Origin: an uncultured Lachnospiraceae bacterium
Lineage (GTDB): Bacteria; Bacillota; Clostridia; Lachnospirales; Lachnospiraceae
Length of the DNA: 58,609 bases
Assembly: GCA_947037115.1 (NCBI GenBank)
Contig: CAMQTN010000010.1
Span: forward strand, 1 to 58,609
Direction of reading: 5' to 3'
The position numbers were made by a program, and so were the translations under genes. Below are positions 1-7,149 of this stretch, in pieces (positions within the stretch are counted from its first letter, which is position 1; each line of letters opens with the position of its first letter). The notes under the pieces were generated by a model. It was not told the DNA's origin. It was given only the letters and a program-made list of their open reading frames with translations, and did not search any database.

Positions 1-91
1 AGAGATTGGGCTGCATACATTCTTCCGTATTGTATAAAATAACTGTTTCCGGGAGCACTCTGGCTCGCCGGGATGAAACACCCGCATATAC

Positions 92-841
92 CTATGGACC
101 GGCCCAGCAGCATAAACGTTTGGGACATGAGAACTGAGACATATCAGTACCGATTTCGGAGATGATAGTGACGGCACTATCACGTTTGACACCCGGAATG
201 GTACAAAGGAACTGGACAGCATCTTCCTTGGACTTGAGGCTCCTTAGAAGTTTGGATGCGATTTCTTCGTGGTTAATGGATGTACCCGGTTGTGCAAGCA
301 GATAGTCAATAATGGATGTGGATGACTTCCCAAAGATATCGGAAACCACAGAATCTAATGCGACATTACAAACGGTAAGGGCATTCTGATACCGGTTCTT
401 TTCACTGGAACGGCAGGAAACAAGCTTGTAACGATAACGGGTGTATTCCCTGAGGAGCCGGATCTTCTTGCAGGGAATGTAACTGCCGTTCACAAGTCCG
501 AGGCGGAATAAATCCCCGATCCATTTAGAATCTTTGGAGTCATCTTTGCTGTCTTTGACAGCTTTCACCCATTTGGGATTAGCTATGACGACATTGATTT
601 CATCCTCAAGAAGATTGAAAACAGGAATCCAGTATTTACCAGTGGATTCCATACAGACATCACGGCAGTCATTGTCAAGAAGCCAATGCTTGAATTCAAG
701 AATTGAGTTGTTAAAGGTGGAAAAGCGTTTCTTCTGATAAGAAGGCCCGATACCGCCAGTGGTCTTGACGATTGTGGCAACGAGAAATGATTTGTGAACA
801 TCGACACCACAACAGGTTTGTTAAGTAACTTTCATAGTCAT
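92..841 (-). pseudogene. IS110-family transposase, doubly disrupted
   Basis: DEDD-type transposase of the IS110 family, recognised by the hallmark CMESTGKYW motif (ATG of MESTGKYW at 652) and an N-terminal CGVDVHKSFLVAT-like first catalytic strand. Reading back from 652, the frame continues to an ATG at 841 preceded by a strong AGGAGGAG site, but an in-frame TAA at 821-823 stops it after six codons (MTMKVT-stop). The distal part contains the helix-hairpin-helix-like IPGVKRDSAVTIISEIG stretch and then stops right after CWAGP. The usual C-terminal part of the Transposase_20 domain is absent and the remaining 91 bases to the contig edge do not restore it in any frame. So there are a nonsense codon at the start and a truncation at the end. 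If the copy were intact, the noncoding stretch upstream (842-958) is where an IS110 element would encode its bridge RNA; I cannot delimit one. Family call is firm, the pseudogene call likely. Confidence 0.8.
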
Positions 842-958
842 ACTCCTCCTTTCGTAAAAGATAAGAAGCCATTGACTGAACTGCCACACAATTAAACTAA
901 GGCGCTTTAACAATTCTACAGCACAGTATAGAGAGTTGAAATACTTTCATTACTATTT

Positions 959-1171
959 GTGCCGCCAATTGAAAGGCGGCGGAATGGAGATTTTTATGAG
1001 AAGCTGTCCGAGATGCCGGAGGATGATCAGGAACTGTACCACTTGTATTATATCGAAGAGTATTCGCAGGAAGAGATCGCAAAGATGAAGGGCGTGTCGC
1101 AGAAAACTATTTTCAAGATGCTCCGCAGGATCAAGAAGCAGCTGATTGAGATGTGCAGGATAGAAATTTAA
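959..1171 (+). pseudogene. Sigma-70 region 4-like HTH protein, probably a 5'-truncated remnant
   Basis: Seventy residues starting at a GTG with no convincing ribosome binding site. The body (EKLSEMPEDDQELYHLYYIEEYSQEEIAKMKGVSQ and on) is typical of the C-terminal helix-turn-helix of small sigma-70-like proteins carried by Firmicute integrative and conjugative elements. Those proteins are usually longer at the N-terminus, and the first dozen codons here (PPIERRRNGD) do not look like family sequence, so the gene probably begins upstream of a recombination point. It lies between a dead IS110 copy and an Abi_2 gene, consistent with a mobile-element remnant. It could still be translated as a short protein. 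Assignment to the sigma-like family rests on sequence feel, not on a search. Confidence 0.5.
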
Positions 1172-1369
1172 AAAGTTTTTTCGGGAGGAGTCAAAAAAGC
1201 CCTTGCTGGGAACATCAAGGCTGATAAAGAGAAGTTCACGGAGAAGAACGACGGTGAAATTGCAACGATCATGGGGCTGGACAGGGCAATCCGATGCGGG
1301 AATGAGAAAGGGGAATCCGCTTATGATTCTAGGGGGGCTCGTGATCCTCTGACAGGGGCAAATCTGTGA
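1172..1369 (+). other. Open frame directly behind the sigma-like remnant, function unknown
   Basis: After the TAA at 1169-1171 the same reading frame stays open for 65 codons to a TGA at 1367-1369. The translation looks protein-like (ADKEKFTEKNDGEIATIMG, DRAIRCGNEKGESAYDSRG) but has no obvious start codon near its beginning; only an internal ATG in the IATIMGLD stretch is available. It may be a separate small gene of the same mobile element that lost its start, or a distal part of the upstream gene behind a nonsense codon. I do not recognise the family. Confidence 0.3.
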
Positions 1370-1404
1370 TGTGGGTCGAAGATTCACGGATGTGGGGAAG
1401 TACT

Positions 1405-1435
1405 GAAAAAAGAGAGCCGGGGAGAACCCCGGCTC
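1405..1435 (-). terminator. Rho-independent terminator of the Abi_2 gene
   Basis: Perfect 9-bp stem GAGCCGGGG / CCCCGGCTC (1414-1422 with 1427-1435) with a four-base loop. Read on the minus strand it is followed by a T tract (complement of the A run at 1406-1411). It lies about 80 bases beyond the stop of the minus-strand Abi_2 gene. Confidence 0.8.
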
Positions 1436-1513
1436 CAGACCGCCCACAGTATTGCGCTGGAAACCGGCTCGTGGGAGAAGTCATAGATAGTATATGCGGC
1501 TATGGAGATATTA

Positions 1514-2395
1514 TTATATTTTTTGTTGCCAGTCACTGCGGAAACCGTAATAATCCATCCGGACAAAGGGATACTTTTCTGTCAATGCAATGACGGATTT
1601 CTTCATTTCATGGAATTTATCGGCAGAAAGCAGTCGTTTCATGACGAGCAGGAAACCATAAAAATGTGCATTGTCAATATTTCCGCTGCTGTCCCTCATT
1701 AGTAGCGCCTTTTCCCTTTTGTTGAGGGAGGGCTTCTGCTCAAAAAGGCGGTTATAGATTCGACTTCCGTGTGCACACAGATTGCGGATGATCGTCATAC
1801 TGTGCATGTAGCTTCCGAGGATAGAAGCCCCCTTGTTCATAGTCAGACCAAAGGTATGAGCAACAGCATCCTTAATGGGCTGCTCAGAAATAGAGTATAA
1901 AAACGAGATGTCGGATATAGTAAATAAATCAACATATGCCCATAAGGGAATATCCTGCTGTAGATCATTCACAAAGTGTTTCAGATAGGCTTCATGGGGA
2001 AGCCGGCTCATTTTCTGTTGCTCTGCTTTGGCGATGATTTCTTTATGTTTGGTTTTGTTGGTAAAAAAGCTAAGGTCAAGATAGCCGATAGGTCCGTGAA
2101 CTTTTGTGAATTCATAAGCATATACGGATTTCATCTGCACTTCGATTACTTCAAGATATTGTAGGATGATGTGCCTGAGTTCATGGTCAAAGTGATAAAT
2201 ATCAATAATATTTTGGAATGCAGCAGATTTGGAAAAGACGTTATTTTTACGGAGGGTCAGCGAATAGCCGCTGATCCGGTAGTAATTATTGTGCAGCAGA
2301 AAATCTTTTGCCTGCGATTCATCATTGATGGTGAGACCGCGGGAACGGAGGATTTCCAGCTGTTCTTCAATTGTCTTAAAATCCTTATCTGCCAT
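1514..2395 (-). CDS. Abi_2 family (AbiD/AbiF-like) HEPN abortive-infection protein
   Basis: A 293-residue protein of the Abi_2 family, phage-defence proteins in the HEPN ribonuclease superfamily. The hallmark Rx4H motif is intact as RNLCAH (about residues 204-209), followed by GSRIYNR, so a nuclease role is plausible. The N-terminus (TIEEQLEILRSRGLTI, then YYRISGYSLTLR) is typical of the family. I place the start at ATG 2395, not the upstream TTG, because an AAGGAG site (2403-2408) sits about seven bases before it. It has its own sigma-A-type promoter (2472-2499), a structured leader RNA (2408-2465) and a terminator (1405-1435), so it is a self-contained cassette inside the mobile remnant next to cotJC. 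Family call firm; the biological role (RNA-restrained toxin or abortive infection) is inferred. Confidence 0.88.
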   Translation of the reverse strand: MADKDFKTIEEQLEILRSRGLTINDESQAKDFLLHNNYYRISGYSLTLRKNNVFSKSAAFQNIIDIYHFDHELRHIILQYLEVIEVQMKSVYAYEFTKVHGPIGYLDLSFFTNKTKHKEIIAKAEQQKMSRLPHEAYLKHFVNDLQQDIPLWAYVDLFTISDISFLYSISEQPIKDAVAHTFGLTMNKGASILGSYMHSMTIIRNLCAHGSRIYNRLFEQKPSLNKREKALLMRDSSGNIDNAHFYGFLLVMKRLLSADKFHEMKKSVIALTEKYPFVRMDYYGFRSDWQQKI

Positions 2396-2407
2396 ATCAT
2401 TGCTCCT

Positions 2408-2465
2408 TATAAACAAAACGCCCTCAAGTGTGCGTGTGTTTCCACAGAGGCCTGAGGGAGATGTT
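2408..2465 (-). ncRNA. Candidate small RNA/structured leader of the Abi_2 gene
   Basis: Transcription from the promoter at 2472-2499 should begin near 2465. The first 60 nt contain a nested hairpin: outer stem CCCTCA/TGAGGG (2421-2426 with 2453-2458) and inner stem TGTG/CACA with a TTTC loop (2435-2446). On the transcribed strand the outer stem is followed by GCGTTTTGTTTAT, a T-rich tract like a leaky terminator, and then by the SD. Structured RNAs next to abiF-type genes are known (the abiF RNA motif), and type III toxin-antitoxin loci share this order of promoter, RNA, leaky terminator and toxin. Whether this RNA belongs to that family is not shown. Confidence 0.45.
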
Positions 2466-2471
2466 AACTAA

Positions 2472-2499
2472 ATAATACCACAAAACAGAAAAATGTCAA
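2472..2499 (-). promoter_or_regulatory. Sigma-A promoter for the Abi_2 cassette
   Basis: On the minus strand: perfect -35 TTGACA (2499-2494), 16-base spacer, -10 TATTAT (2477-2472). It drives the leader RNA and Abi_2 gene. Confidence 0.7.
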
Positions 2500-2540
2500 G
2501 AAACGGATGTTCCGTTTTTGAAAATTCGGGAGACGGAAAT

Positions 2541-2711
2541 ATGATTTGTGAAAATGTTCATCTGTCAGTGGAACAGGTTATGGCAGAACTGGATATTTCG
2601 TTAAAAGGATTACAGGTGTATCTTATGATAAAAATACATCAACATGGACTTTATAAAATCTCAGTCTCAAGTCAGTCTCATGTAGTCTCAAACAGTCTGG
2701 AAACGCTTTGA
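2541..2711 (+). CDS. Possible small protein remnant, unrecognised
   Basis: An open frame of 56 codons from ATG 2541, preceded by GGGAGACGGA. The first half (MICENVHLSVEQVMAELDIS) resembles short helical segments seen in small clostridial proteins, but the second half runs into the repeated AGTCTCA motifs (2663-2726) and reads SSQSHVVSNS, which looks like repeat-derived sequence. It is likely a decayed gene end in the mobile patch. No function can be assigned. Confidence 0.2.
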   Translation: MICENVHLSVEQVMAELDISLKGLQVYLMIKIHQHGLYKISVSSQSHVVSNSLETL

Positions 2712-2726
2712 GACTGTCTTGAGACT
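2663..2726. repeat. 18-bp inverted repeat with an extra internal half-copy
   Basis: Left arm AGTCTCAAGTCAGTCTCA (2663-2680) and right arm TGAGACTGTCTTGAGACT (2709-2726) are reverse complements with one mismatch, separated by 28 bases. A further AGTCTCAAACAGTCT lies in the spacer (about 2684-2698). This could be recombinase or regulator binding sites, or a mobile-element end. It sits about 70 bases outside the truncated cotJC. Confidence 0.6.
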
Positions 2727-2796
2727 TAAGGAGTTGATTCGTTGATGGGCTATAAAATGACGCAGACCTGTTTTATCATATTTTTTCATGTTGTTC

Positions 2797-3219
2797 TTAC
2801 AAAATCGCTCCATCTGCTGCCATATCCTCTGTCAGATCTGTAATGATATCTCCTTTTGACTGGAATTCGCAGGCGTTGAATGGTACGCCTCCAGCTGCCT
2901 GCGGCCAGACGCCGATGGTGTGATCCACATAATAGTTGCGGAAACCGCTTTCTTCGATTTGTTCCATGGAGAGGTTTTTTGTGAGCTGGTGTACGATAGT
3001 GGCCACCATTTCCAGGTGAGCCAATTCCTCGGTGCCTATATCTGTAAGTACAGCAGACACCTCTCTGTAAGGGCAGGCATACCGCTGGGACAAATAGCGC
3101 ATGGATGCTCCCATCTCCCCGTCAGGGCCGCCGTACTGGCTGATGATGGCCTGTGCAAGATCTGCATTCGATTCTTTGATGTTTACGGGAAACTCTAATC
3201 TTCTTTCATAATTCCACAT
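2797..3219 (-). pseudogene. cotJC: Spore coat protein CotJC, C-terminally truncated
   Basis: CotJC belongs to the manganese-catalase-like family of spore coat proteins. The N-terminal 130 residues are well conserved (start MWNYERRLEFPV, the Glu-x-x-His ligand motif in GTEELAHLEMV, and QSKGDIITDLTEDMAA). After EDMAA the frame departs from family sequence and stops within five codons (DGAIL-stop), giving 140 residues where the family is normally about 190. The missing part carries the second Glu/His metal-ligand pair, so catalase-type activity should be lost. The break coincides with the edge of the mobile remnant at 1-2796. The start overlaps the cotJB stop (TAATG), so the operon's translational coupling is intact. 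Confidence 0.85.
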
Positions 3220-3494
3220 TAGTTACAGCCTCCTTCCCAGGGCATAGGTGCGAGAGCCCACTGCCAGTCGTCACACGCTGACGTATCTGCACAGGAAATC
3301 GTGAGGGGTGTATACTTGGCGGAATATTCCTGCCTTGCCTGATTTGCCAGACGGTTGTAATGATTGAAATATTTCATGGCATTCTGATCAGTGGGATGGG
3401 TGTCCAGATAGAGGGACAGTTCGATGACAACGAAACTTAAGACGCCGATATCGTGGAGAAGTTTTTCCTGCTCATTAGCAAATTGTGTACTCAT
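3219..3494 (-). CDS. cotJB: Spore coat protein CotJB
   Basis: Small CotJB-family protein of about 91 residues (EKLLHDIGVLSFVVIELSLYLDTHP; YFNHYNRLANQARQEYSAKY). It belongs to the CotJ complex, assembled into the spore coat in Bacillus and widespread in Clostridia. I prefer ATG 3494 over 3506: it overlaps the cotJA stop as ATGA and lies about 12 bases from the GGAAGGAG site, whereas the earlier ATG almost touches the SD. The tryptophan-rich C-terminus (DDWQWALAPMPWEGGCN) is typical of the family. Order cotJA-cotJB-cotJC is conserved. Confidence 0.9.
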   Translation of the reverse strand: MSTQFANEQEKLLHDIGVLSFVVIELSLYLDTHPTDQNAMKYFNHYNRLANQARQEYSAKYTPLTISCADTSACDDWQWALAPMPWEGGCN

Positions 3495-3664
3495 CTGTTG
3501 CAACATCTCCTTCCTGTAAATGGTTTGTCGAGCTCAGGGAAGATGGTGCCGTCGTAGTATCCTTTTTCCAGATTTTCGCAGATTCCATTGAAATGCTGCC
3601 AGGGGACATACGCCATCGCAATGGGAAAATCATCGCAGGGTTCCCTGTAAAGGTAATCCTTCAT
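3491..3664 (-). CDS. cotJA: Spore coat associated protein CotJA
   Basis: A 57-residue CotJA-family protein (AMAYVPWQHFNGICENLEKGYYDGTIFPELDKPFTGRRC). The start is placed at ATG 3664 because GGAAAGGAAG lies just upstream; the longer frame to 3703 adds non-family residues. First gene of the cotJABC operon, overlapping cotJB by four bases. In Bacillus this operon is mother-cell expressed; I could not confidently identify a SigE-type promoter upstream. Confidence 0.88.
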   Translation of the reverse strand: MKDYLYREPCDDFPIAMAYVPWQHFNGICENLEKGYYDGTIFPELDKPFTGRRCCNR

Positions 3665-3712
3665 AATGCTTCCTTTCCACAGGTGTGACAGATAAACCGC
3701 CACACAGATTTA

Positions 3713-3742
3713 TTCACTTTTGGTAATATATTATGTTATAAT
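3713..3742 (+). promoter_or_regulatory. Probable promoter of the ABC transporter operon
   Basis: TTCACT (3713-3718), 18-base spacer, perfect -10 TATAAT (3737-3742). It lies between the divergent cotJ operon and the ABC genes, upstream of structured element copy A. Confidence 0.5.
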
Positions 3743-3841
3743 CATCTAAGTGTGTTCTGGATTCTTCTGAGAATGATGGGAAACAGGACACAGAATATTC
3801 ACAATTTGATACGAATAGAGACACATTTTGCCAGTATATTA

Positions 3842-3907
3842 GAGTGAAAAGAACTTCTGATGCGCAGCAGCAGAGGCGGCTTCACCAGGAAGCTCTGAGT
3901 TTCACTC
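3842..3907 (+). ncRNA. Structured intergenic element, copy A (upstream of the ABC ATPase)
   Basis: Outer stem GAGTGAAA/TTTCACTC (3842-3849 with 3900-3907). Second stem GAACTTCT with GGAAGCTC (3851-3858 with 3888-3895, one A-C mismatch). Inner hairpin GCAGC/GCGGC around an AGAG loop (3867-3880). It has the same architecture as copies B (47854) and C (54390) but lacks their extra 3' hairpin. The right outer arm ends in CTCC, complementary to the GGGAGG ribosome binding site at 3955-3960. Confidence 0.5.
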
Positions 3908-3968
3908 CATGAAGGATTGGACAAAGATGATTTTACGCAGTCAGGCAATAAAAAGGGAGGATTGTACT

Positions 3969-4934
3969 TTGATACAGGTAAAAGAACTAGTCAAAAGATA
4001 TGGAGGCCATGTTGCAGTAGACGATCTGACATTTACTGTGGAACAGGGGAAGATTTATGGCTTCCTCGGGCCAAACGGTGCGGGAAAAACGACCACGATG
4101 AATGTGATGACAGGCTATATTGCGGCGGACGGCGGATCGGTTGTCATCGACGGACATGATATCTTAAAGGAGCCTCTTAAGGCGAAAGCGTGCATGGGGT
4201 ATCTGCCGGAAGTGCCGCCCCTCTATCCGGACATGACGGTGCGGGAATTTCTGCTGTTTGCGGCGGAATTAAAGAAAGTGCCAAAAACGGAGAGAAAAGA
4301 GCGGGTGAATGAGTTGATGGAAAGACTGGATCTTGTGGAGATGAAAAACCGCCTGATCAAAAATCTTTCCAAGGGTTACAGACAGAGAGTCGGCCTTGCC
4401 CAGGCTCTCGTGGGGAATCCGAAGGTATTGATTCTGGATGAACCGATGGTTGGCCTTGACCCCAAGCAGATCATTGAGATGCGTGACCTGATCAGGGGGC
4501 TTGCGGGGGAACATACGGTGATTCTGAGTTCTCACATCCTTTCGGAGATCAGCGCGGTCTGTGACCACATTATGATTATTTCCAGAGGTAAGCTTGCGGC
4601 CAGCGGATCTCCCGATGAACTGCAGAAAATGATGCAGGGCACGGCGCAGCTTTTGGTGACGGTGATCGGAGAACGGGAGCAGGCCTGCAGCTTGTTGGAA
4701 CAGATGGAACAGGTTACGGAGTTCTCCATCGAGGACGGCGGGGAGGAAGGCAGTATTCTGATCCGGCTTTCCGCGAGGGATGATGCGGATATCCGTAAAG
4801 AGTTGTCTGTGGCATTGTCCGGGGCAGGAATGCCCGTTTTATCCATGAACAGATCCGAGAAATCGCTTGAGGATATTTTCCTGGAACTGACGGAAAGCGA
4901 GGAAGAGGAGGAGACAGATGAAAGCAATTTATAA
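3969..4934 (+). CDS. ABC transporter ATP-binding protein, NatA/GldA type
   Basis: ATPase subunit of an ABC-2 type exporter. Walker A GPNGAGKTT (about residues 34-42), signature LSKGYRQRVGLAQAL (about 134-148), Walker B VLILDEP (about 153-159) and the switch histidine in SSHILSE. The C-terminal 100 residues form the regulatory extension common in GldA/CcmA-like ATPases. I choose TTG 3969 as the start because a strong GGGAGG lies eight bases upstream; an in-frame ATG at 3909 has no ribosome binding site and adds 20 non-family residues. The gene overlaps the membrane partner by 17 bases, indicating a coupled two-gene exporter. The substrate is unknown. Confidence 0.85.
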   Translation: MIQVKELVKRYGGHVAVDDLTFTVEQGKIYGFLGPNGAGKTTTMNVMTGYIAADGGSVVIDGHDILKEPLKAKACMGYLPEVPPLYPDMTVREFLLFAAELKKVPKTERKERVNELMERLDLVEMKNRLIKNLSKGYRQRVGLAQALVGNPKVLILDEPMVGLDPKQIIEMRDLIRGLAGEHTVILSSHILSEISAVCDHIMIISRGKLAASGSPDELQKMMQGTAQLLVTVIGEREQACSLLEQMEQVTEFSIEDGGEEGSILIRLSARDDADIRKELSVALSGAGMPVLSMNRSEKSLEDIFLELTESEEEEETDESNL

Positions 4935-7044
4935 GAGAGAACTGAGATCCTATTTCTGCTCCTTTACAGGATGGATTTTCGTGGCCGTCAATCTTTTTGT
5001 GATGGGGCTTTATTTTATCGTCTATAACATGCTTATAGGGTATCCGACCATATCATATGTATTGCAGAGCATCGCATTTACATTTATTGTGACGATTCCG
5101 ATTCTTACCATGCGGGTTCTTTCAGAGGAGCGGAAAAACAAGACGGACCAGCTTATTTTAACAGCGCCTGTCTCAGTGGGAAAGATTGTGGTGGGGAAAT
5201 ATCTGGCGCTTGTGACTGTGCTTGCCCTGCCGACGGCGTTTATGGGAGTCCTGCCTGTCTTTCTGATGCAGGGAGGGGAATTTCAGATGAGTGTTTCCTA
5301 TTCCTCTCTTCTGGGTTTTTTCCTGTATGGCGGACTGGCTCTTGCAGTGGGACTTTTTCTTTCGTCCCTGACAGAGAGTGTTGTGATTGCGGCGGTACTT
5401 TCCTTCGGCGTTCTGTTTTTGGGTTATATCATGCCGGGGATATCGAATCTGCTCACGTCCACGGGAACGTCAGCGGTCACAACGGCGATTGCCCGTGTGT
5501 TGTCCTGTTTTGATATGGTGGGGCGGTTTGACACGCTTTCTTCCGGTTATCTGGAACTGGAGGCAGTGGTTTATTATCTGACAGCCATAATCCTTGCCCT
5601 TTTCTGTACGGCGCAGGTAATTCAAAAACGCCGGTACAGTGTTGTTTCCGGTGGCGGGATCAGGCTGGGGACCTACAGCGTTTCCGGAATTGCGGCTGCG
5701 GTTGCTGTGGCAGTAGTGGTTAATCTTGGCCTAAATTATGTGCCGGAACAGTATTCTTCCTTTGATCTGACGCAGAACAGCCTTTATACGCTCACGGAGG
5801 AGACAAAAACCTTTCTTGCGGGGCTGTCCGAGGATGTCACGGTCTATGTACTGGCCGAAGAGGGGGCAGGAGATGCGGATCTGGAGAAGACGCTGGAACG
5901 GATGAATGACCAGTCCGGGCATGTGAAGGTTACCTATGTCAGTCCTGCAAAGAATCCTAATTTTTATCAGAATTATACACAGGAGCCGCCTGTGTCCAAC
6001 AGCCTGATTGTGGAAGGGGAAAAGCGAAGCAGGGTCGTGAGTTATGAGGACATCTATACCTATGAAATGGACTATGCCTCCTACAGCTATCAGACCACGG
6101 GGTATGACGCTGAGGGGCAGATTGTCTCTGCCCTGGCCTATGTGACTACGGAGGATATGCCTGTATTTTATACAGTTGGCGGACATGGTGAGCTGGAGCT
6201 GGAGGACAAATTCGTGAACGCCATGGAAAAGGAAAATGTGTCCTGTGAACAGCTCATGCTCTACTCGGTGGATGAGATTCCTGAAAATGCGCAGGGCCTT
6301 ATCCTGAATGCCCCTACCGGCGATTACTCGAAGGACGATGCGGAGAAGGTGATTGATTATCTGGAAAAGGGCGGTAATGCGTTGATCGTCTCCACCATGA
6401 CGGAAGAAGAGATGACCAATTTTAAAAGTATTCTTGCGTTTTACGGGATATCAGAGGTAGAAGGGACGATCGTGGAGCAGGACCGCGGCTTTTATTACCA
6501 GAATCCTTACTATCTTTTCCCGAACATTGAATCCTGTGAGGTGACGGAATCTCTGACGGAAAGTTTGGTTTTTGCTCCTTTTTCCAAAGGGCTTTCCTAT
6601 GATGATCTGCAGGAGGATGCGCTTTATACGCCGCTCTTAACGACAAGCGGCAGCGCTTTTTCCAAGACGGACATTACGGATACCAGCGATTACAGCAAGG
6701 GAGAAAATGACATAGACGGCCCCTTTGCGGTCAGTGTGGAGGTGGAAAAAAGCACGGAGGACGGCAGCATTTCCCATGCTTTTGTTGTGGGAGGGGAGAG
6801 CCTTTTCACGAGCCTTGCGGATGAAATGGCGCCGGGTAACAATGTGAAACTTTTTGCCAGTATGATTAGTAATCTGGCAGATCATGACTTCTCCGTGACA
6901 GTGCCGGTCAAGAGTCTTTCCATGCAGAATCTGACATTCAAGGCACAGACTGCCTATATAGCGGCAGTTTTGTGTGTGATTGTGATTCCGTTGGCGGCTC
7001 TGACAGCCGGGCTGGTGATCTGGCTTGGAAGAAGACGCCGCTAG
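4918..7044 (+). CDS. Fused ABC-2 permease and GldG-like auxiliary protein
   Basis: A 708-residue membrane protein combining two modules. Residues 1 to about 245 are an ABC-2 permease with six hydrophobic segments (starts KAIYKRELRSYFCSFTGWIF). After another membrane segment near 260, a long extracytoplasmic region follows (LTQNSLYTLTEETKTFLAGL; TVGGHGELELEDKF; a GGNALIVSTMT stretch), typical of the GldG/ABC-auxiliary domain. A last membrane helix lies near residues 680-702. In Bacteroidetes, GldF and GldG are separate proteins working with GldA; such permease-GldG fusions occur in Firmicutes without gliding. Together with the upstream ATPase it makes a complete exporter of unknown cargo, plausibly acting on the envelope or spore. 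GAGGAGGAG precedes the ATG. Confidence 0.82.
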   Translation: MKAIYKRELRSYFCSFTGWIFVAVNLFVMGLYFIVYNMLIGYPTISYVLQSIAFTFIVTIPILTMRVLSEERKNKTDQLILTAPVSVGKIVVGKYLALVTVLALPTAFMGVLPVFLMQGGEFQMSVSYSSLLGFFLYGGLALAVGLFLSSLTESVVIAAVLSFGVLFLGYIMPGISNLLTSTGTSAVTTAIARVLSCFDMVGRFDTLSSGYLELEAVVYYLTAIILALFCTAQVIQKRRYSVVSGGGIRLGTYSVSGIAAAVAVAVVVNLGLNYVPEQYSSFDLTQNSLYTLTEETKTFLAGLSEDVTVYVLAEEGAGDADLEKTLERMNDQSGHVKVTYVSPAKNPNFYQNYTQEPPVSNSLIVEGEKRSRVVSYEDIYTYEMDYASYSYQTTGYDAEGQIVSALAYVTTEDMPVFYTVGGHGELELEDKFVNAMEKENVSCEQLMLYSVDEIPENAQGLILNAPTGDYSKDDAEKVIDYLEKGGNALIVSTMTEEEMTNFKSILAFYGISEVEGTIVEQDRGFYYQNPYYLFPNIESCEVTESLTESLVFAPFSKGLSYDDLQEDALYTPLLTTSGSAFSKTDITDTSDYSKGENDIDGPFAVSVEVEKSTEDGSISHAFVVGGESLFTSLADEMAPGNNVKLFASMISNLADHDFSVTVPVKSLSMQNLTFKAQTAYIAAVLCVIVIPLAALTAGLVIWLGRRRR

Positions 7045-7149
7045 CCACAGAAAGATTGACTTCCGCGGGACTTTGTGTAACAATATACGCGAAGCGTTTA
7101 TTTTGATGGATGCATGTAAGATGTAATAAGAGTTCTGAATGGAGAAATT

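Noticed and set aside
1366..1593. Plus-strand 75-codon frame with MWVEDSRMWG
   Set aside because: It runs over the terminator hairpin and antisense to the Abi_2 3' end; no coding character.
2688..2813. Minus-strand 41-codon frame starting MERFCKNNMKKYDKTG
   Set aside because: It spans the cotJC breakpoint and ends in the AGTCTCA repeats; no SD, so probably junction noise, although a fragment of a mobile-element gene is possible.
7045..7149. Rex operator before the hydrogenase (TTTGTGTAACAATAT)
   Set aside because: Only one half-site resembles the Rex motif; not strong enough to annotate.
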